Part shown: one piece after another, positions 5,369-11,456 of the stretch | Layout of the letters: every line of letters begins with the position of its first letter | How positions within the stretch are numbered: position 1 is the first letter of the stretch | Source: a virus | Virus record (IMG/VR): IMGVR_UViG_3300032326_000087 | Coordinates: 1 to 34,140 of that record | Direction: 5' to 3' (one strand) | Length of the DNA: 34,140 nucleotides | Translations under genes and position numbers: made by a program | Notes under the pieces: model-generated | Database searches by the model: none | Told to the model about the DNA's origin: nothing | Seen by the model: only the letters and a program-made list of their open reading frames with translations

Positions 5369-5599
5369 TTGAATGGCCTACAAATGACTGCATCAGAATT
5401 AGAACACTTCAAGGACTGCGAAGCGAAAGAGTGGATACGCAGATTCAACAAAAAGAAATTGATGATTGGCTCAAGCAAAGCATTGCTCTGGTGGCAGGGA
5501 GTGTGCGTGGACTTGGAACGAATCAGAGGAAAGTCAGATACTTTGCTTTTGAGGGACAGAATGACGAGGTTACGAAATGAGGAGAGCAGCAAGAGTTGA
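5369..5599 (+). CDS. Hypothetical protein, 76 residues (DUF7696-like pattern)
   Basis: The product reads MNGLQMTASELEHFKDCEAK, then EWIRRFNKKK, WWQGVCVDLERIRGKSD and LLRDRMTRL. The pattern WW..V..D(I/L)E..RG...LR.RM recalls small Burkholderiales phage proteins of the DUF7696 type, a recollection and not a search result. Function is unknown; a helical basic protein is predicted. A competing frame at 5362-5580 overlaps almost all of it: that frame has tidy ATGA junctions at both ends but a less protein-like sequence. Starts at 5369 or 5384 are both possible. It lies between the replication gene and the VRR-NUC gene and overlaps the latter by 23 bases. Confidence 0.55.
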   Translation: MNGLQMTASELEHFKDCEAKEWIRRFNKKKLMIGSSKALLWWQGVCVDLERIRGKSDTLLLRDRMTRLRNEESSKS

Positions 5600-5843
5600 T
5601 GCAACACAAGAAGCCATCGTAAGCGCACTAAGGGCGGCAGGGGCATATGTATGGGTCATTGGTCTGCCAGTTGACCTTTTGGTTGGCTACAAAAACCACA
5701 CGTTCTTGGTTGAGTGCAAATCAGGCCCCAGAAAGCGTTTAACGAAGCTACAAGCAGACTTTTTCGAGAATTGGTCAGGTAGTACCTTGGCAAGAATAGA
5801 TTGCCCAGAAGCAGCATTAAGAATGATAGGAGTAGTCAAGTGA
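5577..5843 (+). CDS. VRR-NUC domain nuclease
   Basis: The 88-residue product is a stand-alone VRR-NUC domain of the PD-(D/E)XK superfamily: an N-terminal helix (ATQEAIVSALRAAGAYVWV), PVDLLVG with the metal-binding D33, and LVECK with E46 and K48, followed by the helix LTKLQADFFENW. VRR-NUC proteins of phages act as structure-selective nucleases, for example on Holliday junctions or flaps; here a role in resolving replication or recombination intermediates is likely. Catalytic residues are intact. The gene follows the replication protein region closely, and its stop overlaps the GTG of the next gene (GTGA). Confidence 0.85.
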   Translation: MRRAARVDATQEAIVSALRAAGAYVWVIGLPVDLLVGYKNHTFLVECKSGPRKRLTKLQADFFENWSGSTLARIDCPEAALRMIGVVK

Positions 5844-6172
5844 AAGCACCTTACCGAGCGATAGAGTACATCATTGAAAATTCATGCAAATTTGCCGAGG
5901 CAAAGGCTCAAAGGGTTTTTATAGAAAATTACTTGCGTACAAAAAAATCTTTGTTGATGAAAGAGGCTATGGCAAGAGGCATAGATTCTGGTGTAGCACA
6001 AGAACGTGAGGCTTATGCTCACCCAGAGTACGAAGAATTATTAAGAGGCTTACAAGAGGCTACCATTCGTGAGGAAACCCTTAAATACATGATGATTGCT
6101 GCCCAGATGAAAGCCGACATATGGCGGTCTGAGCAAGCTAGTGAGCGTCTTGGCGTAAAAACTACGGAGTAG
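5840..6172 (+). CDS. Hypothetical helical protein, 110 residues
   Basis: The GTG at 5840 overlaps the stop of the VRR-NUC gene and has an AGGAG site about seven bases upstream, which decides the start over an earlier in-frame TTG. The product is highly helical and charged: KAPYRAIEYIIENSCKFAEA, AKAQRVFIENYLRTKKSLLM, and a C-terminal part YMMIAAQMKADIWRSEQASE. I recall similar C-termini in other phage proteins but know no function. It ends the replication segment; the next gene has its own promoter. Confidence 0.65.
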   Translation: MKAPYRAIEYIIENSCKFAEAKAQRVFIENYLRTKKSLLMKEAMARGIDSGVAQEREAYAHPEYEELLRGLQEATIREETLKYMMIAAQMKADIWRSEQASERLGVKTTE

Positions 6173-6194
6173 GGAAAGTACCTAGTAAATACTT

Positions 6195-6258
6195 TGTTTA
6201 GTTTGCTATACTTACGTCAGCCCAAGCAATTCGCAAGGGTACTTTTAAGGAATAAATA
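6195..6258 (+). promoter_or_regulatory. Early promoter and leader module, plus strand (copy B)
   Basis: TGTTTA at 6195-6200 is followed by an extended -10 element (TG at 6204-6205, TATACT at 6207-6212). The start of transcription should lie near 6219, giving a leader of about 40 bases that ends TTTTAAGGA before the ATG at 6259. The block is a near copy of 3885-3950 on the opposite strand, including the TCAGCCC and AGCAA words in the leader. Confidence 0.75.
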
Positions 6259-6510
6259 ATGAAATACGAATTTGACACAACTACTGGCGAAGGTTCTGTA
6301 ATCGTTACTGTCGTGATGACATACGAGCGTGACGAAGAAGGCACTTATAACGAGAACATTGACGATGTGATTTACGAAAAGGTGTCTTTGATGGGACTCT
6401 TTACTGACGCACAGTTTAAAGAATTAGAGATGGAAGGCACAATGAGACTGACCAGCCACTTACTCGCTGAATCTGACCATGCCAAGATTATTGCTTACGA
6501 GCATGAGTAA
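6259..6510 (+). CDS. Acidic early protein, 83 residues
   Basis: An AAGGA site lies eight bases before the ATG. The product is strongly acidic: about 20 D/E against about 6 K/R, with a beta-rich N-terminal half (KYEFDTTTGEGSVIVTVVMT then DDVIYEKVSLMGLF) and a helical end. It is transcribed first from promoter copy B, so it should be made early and strongly. Small acidic early proteins of phages often inhibit host enzymes or mimic DNA; that is a possibility and not a finding. No family recognised. Confidence 0.65.
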   Translation: MKYEFDTTTGEGSVIVTVVMTYERDEEGTYNENIDDVIYEKVSLMGLFTDAQFKELEMEGTMRLTSHLLAESDHAKIIAYEHE

Positions 6511-6589
6511 GTTTTGGAAGTTAATTCTTGTAGGGCTGACTGCTTTCTGGGCAGCAGTCCTTTCTTTACTAAGGTTTTGGTATGACTGA
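6503..6589 (+). CDS. Single-pass membrane microprotein, 28 residues
   Basis: The ATG lies inside the end of the 83-residue gene (eight-base overlap) and the stop overlaps the next gene by eight bases. The sequence MSKFWKLILVGLTAFWAAVL is one hydrophobic helix followed by a short polar end (SLLRFWYD). It parallels the 30-residue membrane peptide of the minus-strand operon in size and layout, though not in sequence. Overlaps on both sides support it; no function known. Confidence 0.5.
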   Translation: MSKFWKLILVGLTAFWAAVLSLLRFWYD

Positions 6590-6839
6590 ACTAAGTTTAT
6601 TTGAAAAAGCAATGGGCTGGCGCAAGCGTCAGATGGTTGCAAGCCAAGTGGATAGAAACGAAATAATCGAAAAGATACGCAATGAGACTATTGAGGAAGT
6701 TGCAAAAGAAATAGAAAAATTTGATATGTTTGGCAAAGACACTATTTCAAGTTTTACCATTGTTATCAGGAATATGAAGGTTTGTCCTCCGTGTAATAAC
6801 AACTGTAATCAGGGTAGAGACTGCCCTTCTAGGGGGTAA
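6582..6839 (+). CDS. Hypothetical protein with cysteine-rich tail, 85 residues
   Basis: An AAGG site lies before the ATG at 6582. The N-terminal two thirds is a long charged helix (SQVDRNEIIEKIRNETIEEV, AKEIEKFDMFGKD), then FTIVIRNMK. The C-terminal tail has four cysteines: CPPC at about 68-71, then CNQGRDC (about 75-81), which could hold a metal ion. Similar CxxC/C-rich short tails occur in small phage proteins I recall, without a known function. Confidence 0.65.
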   Translation: MTELSLFEKAMGWRKRQMVASQVDRNEIIEKIRNETIEEVAKEIEKFDMFGKDTISSFTIVIRNMKVCPPCNNNCNQGRDCPSRG

Positions 6840-6841
6840 GC

Positions 6842-7006
6842 ATGATATTGAACCAAGGAAAACTAGCAGGCGGCTTGGCTGATGAATTTATTGCAGTAAT
6901 TCGCAAGTATGACGAAACGCTTTACATGTCCACAGTTATAGGCGTGCTTGAGCTTGTCAAGCAACAACTAATACAAGAAAACTTGGAGCAAGACGAAGAT
7001 GACTAA
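6842..7006 (+). CDS. Hypothetical acidic protein, 54 residues
   Basis: Starts two bases after the previous stop; the ribosome site (AGGGGG) lies at the end of that gene. The product MILNQGKLAGGLADEFIAVI continues as a helix and ends with a strongly acidic tail (QENLEQDEDD). The stop overlaps the next start by eight bases (ATGACTAA). No family is known to me; gene status rests on tight packing and the ribosome site. Confidence 0.6.
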   Translation: MILNQGKLAGGLADEFIAVIRKYDETLYMSTVIGVLELVKQQLIQENLEQDEDD

Positions 7007-7469
7007 AGACGAAGCATTGAAACTGGCGCTAGATGCCTTGGAAACATCTATGTATCCGCAACAAAAACAATTGCAAGCCATTACCGCCATAAAAGAATCC
7101 TTGGCCAACGAAGCCCTCGAAAAGATGGCAGAGAACGCCAGAGAGTTAGGGCTGGACTATGAGCCAGCACAGGAGCCTGTGGCGTGGAAACTTGTGCCAA
7201 GAGATGCAACCGATGAAATGCTTAAAGCAATGGATGAATGTTCAACAGAAGGGTATGACGAGCGTTTATATGCTGGTCATGCGGCATCTGTTTTCATGGC
7301 GGCTGTTGATGCTGCTCCCGCCCCACCACAGCGCACATGGGTTGGGCTGACAGAGGATGAGATTCTTTCAATTTCGGCTGATTGTGCGTCTTCTCATCAA
7401 CACACGGACATCCACTTTGCCAGAGCCATTGAAGCCAAACTAAGGAGTAAAAATGAGAGTAAGAATTAG
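6999..7469 (+). CDS. Conserved phage protein of unknown function, 156 residues
   Basis: The product starts MTKDEALKLALDALETSMYP and QQKQLQAITAIKESLANEAL, an opening I recall from many small proteins of proteobacterial phages. The middle has EPVAWKLVPRDATDEMLKAM and a proline-alanine linker (DAAPAPPQRTW), and the end has a helix with VGLTEDEILSISADCASS and HFARAIEAKLRSK. It seems to be a string of short modules and no catalytic motif stands out. It overlaps the preceding gene by eight bases and is followed by a well-spaced AAGGAG for the next. Confidence 0.7.
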   Translation: MTKDEALKLALDALETSMYPQQKQLQAITAIKESLANEALEKMAENARELGLDYEPAQEPVAWKLVPRDATDEMLKAMDECSTEGYDERLYAGHAASVFMAAVDAAPAPPQRTWVGLTEDEILSISADCASSHQHTDIHFARAIEAKLRSKNESKN

Positions 7470-7623
7470 AAAAGACGCTGATGGCGCATGGAGTGTCGAG
7501 ACTAAAAAATGGTATGAGTTTTATTGGACTTACCGCAAATGTATGCTTGGAGATAACGCAGAAAAGAGAGCTTTGGAATATGCTCGTCTATTGCTAAACC
7601 CTGTAATCATAGAAATTACATGA
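7453..7623 (+). CDS. Hypothetical basic protein, 56 residues
   Basis: AAGGAG lies seven bases before the ATG, inside the end of the preceding gene. The product MRVRIRKDADGAWSVETKKW then YEFYWTYRKCMLGDNAEKRA reads like a short beta hairpin followed by a helix, rich in aromatic and basic residues, and ends NPVIIEIT. The stop overlaps the HNH gene by ATGA. Function unknown. Confidence 0.65.
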   Translation: MRVRIRKDADGAWSVETKKWYEFYWTYRKCMLGDNAEKRALEYARLLLNPVIIEIT

Positions 7624-7877
7624 ACAACAGACCCAATAACAGGGAACGACTCCACTTGGCAAAGATTAAAGAAATGCCTTGTGGGGTCTGTAACGCTTCT
7701 CCTCCAAGCGATGCACACCACATTGTTCAGCATAATCAATACTTATGTATTCCTTTATGCAAAGATTGCCATCAGGGGTCATTTAATGGAATACATGGGC
7801 AAGCTAGGATTTGGAAGGTTATGAAGCTGGATGAGATGGATGTTTTAAATCTAACGCTTGCAAATCTTTTTAGATAG
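7620..7877 (+). CDS. HNH-type endonuclease-like protein
   Basis: The 85-residue product has a zinc-finger HNH pattern: CGVC (C21, C24), then the core DAHHIVQHNQ with paired histidines, and LCKDCHQGSF with a second CxxC and following H. The order CxxC-HH-CxxCH is that of HNH or Ref-like nucleases, which cut DNA with one metal ion. The second half (GIHGQARIWKVMKLDEMDVL) is helical. It is the last gene before the strong terminator at 7909, and is coupled to the gene before it. It is short and stand-alone, as many phage HNH proteins are; a role in packaging-linked cutting is possible but the gene is separated from terminase by about 3 kb. Confidence 0.75.
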   Translation: MNNRPNNRERLHLAKIKEMPCGVCNASPPSDAHHIVQHNQYLCIPLCKDCHQGSFNGIHGQARIWKVMKLDEMDVLNLTLANLFR

Positions 7878-7908
7878 AATGGACGCACTCAGTTGCCATT
7901 GAGACTTT

Positions 7909-7935
7909 AGAGGGACTTGTTCCCTCTTTTTTTTT
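7909..7935 (+). terminator. Rho-independent terminator ending the early block
   Basis: A perfect seven-base stem AGAGGGA/TCCCTCT with a five-base loop (CTTGT) is followed by a run of nine T (7927-7935). It lies about 30 bases after the HNH gene and separates early from late genes. Confidence 0.9.
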
Positions 7936-7945
7936 ATGAGATAAT
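7917..7945 (+). promoter_or_regulatory. Candidate late promoter overlapping the terminator
   Basis: TTGTTC (7917-7922) and GATAAT (7940-7945) are spaced by exactly 17 bases and would start transcription about 15-20 bases before the ATG at 7969. The -35 box lies in the loop and right arm of the terminator hairpin. It is a candidate only; no other promoter is apparent before the late genes. Confidence 0.4.
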
Positions 7946-7968
7946 AAATAAACTCCATAGGGATAACC

Positions 7969-8475
7969 ATGTCTGGTTTACTTGAGCCATCCGTAAAAAT
8001 TGAGATTGAGATACAAAGCCAAGAGAAAAAAGGCGAAGCGTGTCCAGTTGCCACAGGTGACGTAGAAGTCAATCTTGAGTGTCGCCAGAAAGCCATCGAC
8101 AAGGCTAACTATGGCCCAATGAATCCCAATGAGCCAAACATGGACTATTGGCGTGACATTTCTAAGGCTTGGAGAATCTCTCCAGCACAGGCTAAAAAGT
8201 CTCGTTGCGGAAACTGCGCTGCCTTTATCCAAACCCCTAAGATGCTTGCTTGCATTGAATCTGGTCTTGAGATGAACGGCACAGAGATGGACGCATGGGA
8301 AGTCATTGACGCTGGCGACTTAGGCTATTGCGAAGTATTTGACTTTAAGTGTGCTTCCAAGAGGACTTGTGAGGCATGGATTAGTGGTGGGCCAATAACC
8401 GAGGAAGAAAATGATGGGAACGACAAATCAGCAAGCGTTGGAGATGATGCAGAAACTTATGCAGAAGAAGACTAA
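7969..8475 (+). CDS. Conserved cysteine-rich phage protein, 168 residues
   Basis: Residues about 70-140 form a conserved block: AKKSRCGNCAAFIQTPKMLA, then CIESG, DAWEVIDAGDLGYCEVF and FKCASKRTCEAW. Six cysteines (C80, C83, C95, C121, C128, C134) are arranged as CxxC plus four single ones, which suits a bound metal or a small iron-sulfur cluster; the block is one I recall from marine and freshwater phages near terminase or portal genes. The N-terminal segment (residues 1-50) and the acidic tail (EEENDGNDKSASVGDDAETY) look flexible. It is the first gene of the late block and probably a virion or packaging accessory. No biochemical role is known to me. Confidence 0.7.
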   Translation: MSGLLEPSVKIEIEIQSQEKKGEACPVATGDVEVNLECRQKAIDKANYGPMNPNEPNMDYWRDISKAWRISPAQAKKSRCGNCAAFIQTPKMLACIESGLEMNGTEMDAWEVIDAGDLGYCEVFDFKCASKRTCEAWISGGPITEEENDGNDKSASVGDDAETYAEED

Positions 8476-8536
8476 ACCCATGCCAGAGCGTGGTGAGCGT
8501 ACTGCAAAGAACAAAGCAAAGAAGCCTAAAAAATGA
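8411..8536 (+). CDS. Basic microprotein overlapping two genes, 41 residues
   Basis: The ATG at 8411 has a GAGGA site five bases upstream and lies inside the end of the cysteine-rich gene in another frame (65-base overlap). The product MMGTTNQQALEMMQKLMQKK ends in a lysine-rich tail (KNKAKKPKK). The stop overlaps the next ATG by four bases. A strongly basic peptide could contact DNA in the particle. Coupling on the 3' side and the ribosome site support it. Confidence 0.55.
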   Translation: MMGTTNQQALEMMQKLMQKKTKPMPERGERTAKNKAKKPKK

Positions 8537-8703
8537 AAATGACAAAAGCTGGTCAGAAAAAAGTTGGCAAAGTGATGGGTGAGTACAAAGAAGGTACTCT
8601 GCACTCTGGCAAAAGTGGTAAGGTTGTAAAAAACCCAAAGCAAGCTATTGCTATTGCTATTAGCGAAGGTGCTAAACAAATGGGTAGATACAAAGGTAAA
8701 TAA
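8533..8703 (+). CDS. DUF6496-like basic protein, 56 residues
   Basis: The product contains KVMGEYKEGTLHSGKSGKVV followed by NPKQAIAIAISEG and ends GRYKGK. The order K-V-M-x-E-(F/Y)-K-x-G-T-L-H-S-G and KQAIAIA(I/L)SE is the signature of the DUF6496 family found in phages and bacteria, whose role is unknown. It is very basic (about 14 K/R in 56 residues), fitting DNA contact. It starts with an ATGA overlap on the preceding gene. Confidence 0.75.
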   Translation: MKMTKAGQKKVGKVMGEYKEGTLHSGKSGKVVKNPKQAIAIAISEGAKQMGRYKGK

Positions 8704-8705
8704 TC

Positions 8706-11096
8706 ATGGCAGATTTAGGCGCAGCATTTGGCTTTTATCCGCAGTTAAACAGGCGCAGACAAGGTAGCCCTGCTGATTCTGCCAATTTGCCTATTGATGT
8801 TTTACGAGGACGTTTGGCTGGCTTGCTAGGCGCACCTGCTGATATTGCTAATTTACTTAGGTCACCTAGTCCAACAGAGATGTTTGGTGATGTTAGTTAT
8901 GAAGCACCAGCGCAGTTTCCTTACACAACAGAGAAGTTTTTAAAAGATTTACCACTTGCGCCAACATCTAGGGTTGGTCAGGTAGCAGGTCAAGCTGCGT
9001 CATTTGTTCCGCTAAACCCAATGCCAGCCGTTAGAGGTGTGCAAAAGGTAGGACAAGTAGTAGGAGAAGAACTGGCAGCTACTATGATGGGTCAGCGTCC
9101 TAACAGCATGATGAGTAAGGTAGTGCCACAGCCATTGTTTGCTGTTGCCCCAGAGCAAGGCTTATTGGCTACCAAAACAGAGCCTATAGAAAGCCTATTA
9201 CAAGTTAAGCCACAAGCACCAGTTTCTGACATTGGTTTCTATTCCGCTACTGAGCAAGCTGCTTTAAATCTTGGCAGAAACAAGGGAACTGGTCAGTCTT
9301 TCATTAACGACTTGATGAAAGCACCTGATGTTAAGAAGGAAGAACTGCAATTCACAGGATTGGAAGACTTCCTAAGAGACAAGCCTAATGTTACTAAACA
9401 AGAGGTTCAAGACTTCTTGGCTAACAATCGTGTGGATGTTCAAGAAGTAACTTATGGGGCGCAAATAGCTGAAAACCCTGTAGGCATTGCTAAACGCAAA
9501 GAAGTCTTTGACAAGTACGAGCCAGAAATTCAAGCGTTATATAAGGAAATGGACAATCCTAGATATAAGCTAGTTAATAAAGGAATGACTGGAGAAGAAT
9601 ACAATCGTGGTGTTGTCTTGCAAAATAGAACTTTTAGAGGTGAGCCATTAACAGACCAAGAGAAATTTGAATTAGATGACATTTTGAGTCGTCTTGATAG
9701 CATTACTGTTAAAGAATTTGATAATGTTGAAGAAGCAAGAAAAGCCTATTTTGGAATGAATCAAGAAGAAAAATTAAAACATTCGATTAGACCTGTAAAA
9801 AGTCCAAGTGAATTACAACAAGAAATAAATACCATTCAAAATATTAGAGATTCAGAAGCTGATGCTGCTTATGTAGTTCCAGAATCTACGCCTACTAAAT
9901 TTGGTAAATACCAATTAGCTGGTGGTGAGAACTATCGTGAGATATTGCTGACATTGCCAGAAGCAATGCCTAATACAGCACTGGAAATAGAACGATTTAC
10001 AAAACGCATGGAAACTATGCGTGAATTACAAAATGAATTTGCCAATGCAGGTGATATGGAAAAAGCTATTTCATTTGCATCAAAAGCTGACGATTTACAA
10101 GCATATATCAAGCAATTAGAAAAAATACCTGTTACTAAGCAAACAGAAAACTTTGAATCATCTCACTTTGACCAGCCTAATATTTTAGCCCATATGAGGG
10201 TCAATGACCGCATTGATGCTGATGGCAAGAAGATGCTATTGGTTGAGGAAATTCAATCTGATTGGCATCAGGCTGGCAGAGAGAAGGGTTACAAAACCAA
10301 AGAAAGTTTGGAAAAATGGTACGCCCAAAACAAACTTGATGATGACCCATCTTTTGCTGACTTAAATAGTGAGCAAAGAAGCGTTATTGAGCGTAATAGA
10401 AGTGCTGGAATGGGTGGTGATAATGCAGTACCAGACGCACCATTTAAAGACACATGGTATCAGTTGGCACTAAAGCGACTAACCAAGTACGCTGCCGAAA
10501 ACGGATATGAGCGTATTGGTTTGACTACTGGCAAGCGTCAAGTTGAAAGATTTGCAGATGAATTGCGCCAAAATGTTGACGAAATTGCTTTTTCTTCTGG
10601 GTATCCAAGTAAAGATATTACAACAATTAGTGCATCCCAAAATGGCAGACCAACATTTACAGGAACTGTAAAAGACGGAAAGTTTATTGATGGTCAAGCA
10701 CGAGGTAAAACAGTAGAAGAAGTTTTAGGCAAGTCAATGGCAAAGCAGATTGCAGAAAAAGAATCTGGGGTGCTTAAAGGTGATGACCTGACCATTGGTG
10801 GCGAAGGAATGAAGAAATACTATGACGAGATTTATCCTAAGTTTTTGGATAAGTACGGCAAAAAGTATGGTGCAAGCGTAGGTGAAACACAGATAACGAC
10901 AGATTACGCTAGGGATGCAAGCGGAATTCCTGCACAGCGTCCATCAAAAGAAACCATCCGTTATCTAGACATTACTCCTCAAATGAAAGAGGGAACATCT
11001 AAGGGTCAACCTTTATTTGCTGCTACTCCGTTATTACCAGCAACAAGCCTACTAGACGAAGAAAAGCGCAAAGAGATTACAAGTCTGTTAGAATAA
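8706..11096 (+). CDS. Large polyvalent-type phage protein (796 residues)
   Basis: This long protein lies just before terminase. Residues about 1-160 are low in complexity and hydrophobic in places (GRLAGLLGAPADIANLL, AGQAASFVPLNPMPAVRGV). The middle is charged and helical. A conserved core follows: GGENYREILLTLPEAMPNT (about 404), SSHFDQPNILAHMRVND (about 490), LLVEEIQSDWHQAGREKGY (about 510) and DTWYQLALKRLTKYAAENGY with ERIGLTTGKRQ (about 582-613). I recall the EIQSDWHQ..R..GY and W..LALKR....A..NGY..I..T.G motifs from large polyvalent-protein associated domains in phages, where such proteins are thought to be packaged and injected. The C-terminus has GGEGMKKYYDEIYPKFLDKY, also recurrent in that group. 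No catalytic residue can be named. It may be a virion-borne effector. Confidence 0.7.
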   Translation: MADLGAAFGFYPQLNRRRQGSPADSANLPIDVLRGRLAGLLGAPADIANLLRSPSPTEMFGDVSYEAPAQFPYTTEKFLKDLPLAPTSRVGQVAGQAASFVPLNPMPAVRGVQKVGQVVGEELAATMMGQRPNSMMSKVVPQPLFAVAPEQGLLATKTEPIESLLQVKPQAPVSDIGFYSATEQAALNLGRNKGTGQSFINDLMKAPDVKKEELQFTGLEDFLRDKPNVTKQEVQDFLANNRVDVQEVTYGAQIAENPVGIAKRKEVFDKYEPEIQALYKEMDNPRYKLVNKGMTGEEYNRGVVLQNRTFRGEPLTDQEKFELDDILSRLDSITVKEFDNVEEARKAYFGMNQEEKLKHSIRPVKSPSELQQEINTIQNIRDSEADAAYVVPESTPTKFGKYQLAGGENYREILLTLPEAMPNTALEIERFTKRMETMRELQNEFANAGDMEKAISFASKADDLQAYIKQLEKIPVTKQTENFESSHFDQPNILAHMRVNDRIDADGKKMLLVEEIQSDWHQAGREKGYKTKESLEKWYAQNKLDDDPSFADLNSEQRSVIERNRSAGMGGDNAVPDAPFKDTWYQLALKRLTKYAAENGYERIGLTTGKRQVERFADELRQNVDEIAFSSGYPSKDITTISASQNGRPTFTGTVKDGKFIDGQARGKTVEEVLGKSMAKQIAEKESGVLKGDDLTIGGEGMKKYYDEIYPKFLDKYGKKYGASVGETQITTDYARDASGIPAQRPSKETIRYLDITPQMKEGTSKGQPLFAATPLLPATSLLDEEKRKEITSLLE

Positions 11097-11138
11097 AGTA
11101 TTACTTAACCTTGACCAACCCTAGAGGAGTCAAACAAA

Positions 11139-11456
11139 ATGAATAAATTAGAGACAGGATATTCCGAAAACCTAACCAATAAAGGTAGAGGAAGACCCAA
11201 GGGGGCTGTTAATCGTGTCACTAACGAGTTTAGAGAGACAGTTAGATGCCTACTAGAGGATAACTCTCAAAATGTCTCTAAGTGGCTAGAATTAGTTGCA
11301 GAGGGTGACCCAGAGCGAGACATTCGCCCAGACCCTTACAAAGCCTTAGATATGATTTCTAAACTGGCTGAGTACGCTACACCCAAGCTGGCTAGAACAG
11401 AGTTAACAGGTAGCGACAACAAGCCCATTGAGCATAGAGTTACATGGGCGAAATAG
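11139..11456 (+). CDS. terS: Terminase small subunit-like protein
   Basis: The 105-residue product has an AT-hook-like motif GRGRPKGAVNR (about 17-27) at its N-terminus and a helical body (EFRETVRCLLEDNSQNVSKW, DPYKALDMISKLAEYATPKL). Small terminase subunits bind the packaging site on the phage DNA and present it to the large subunit. GAGGAG lies about eight bases before the ATG. The 3' end overlaps the large subunit gene by 13 bases, the standard arrangement. The assignment rests on position, size and the DNA-binding motif. Confidence 0.75.
   Translation: MNKLETGYSENLTNKGRGRPKGAVNRVTNEFRETVRCLLEDNSQNVSKWLELVAEGDPERDIRPDPYKALDMISKLAEYATPKLARTELTGSDNKPIEHRVTWAK

Noticed and set aside
5362-5580. 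Frame starting MNFEWPTNDCIRIRTLQGLR as the main gene at this place
   Set aside because: The other frame has a more convincing protein sequence and a recalled family pattern. It is kept as a finding because of its tidy overlaps at both ends, but is not annotated as a gene.
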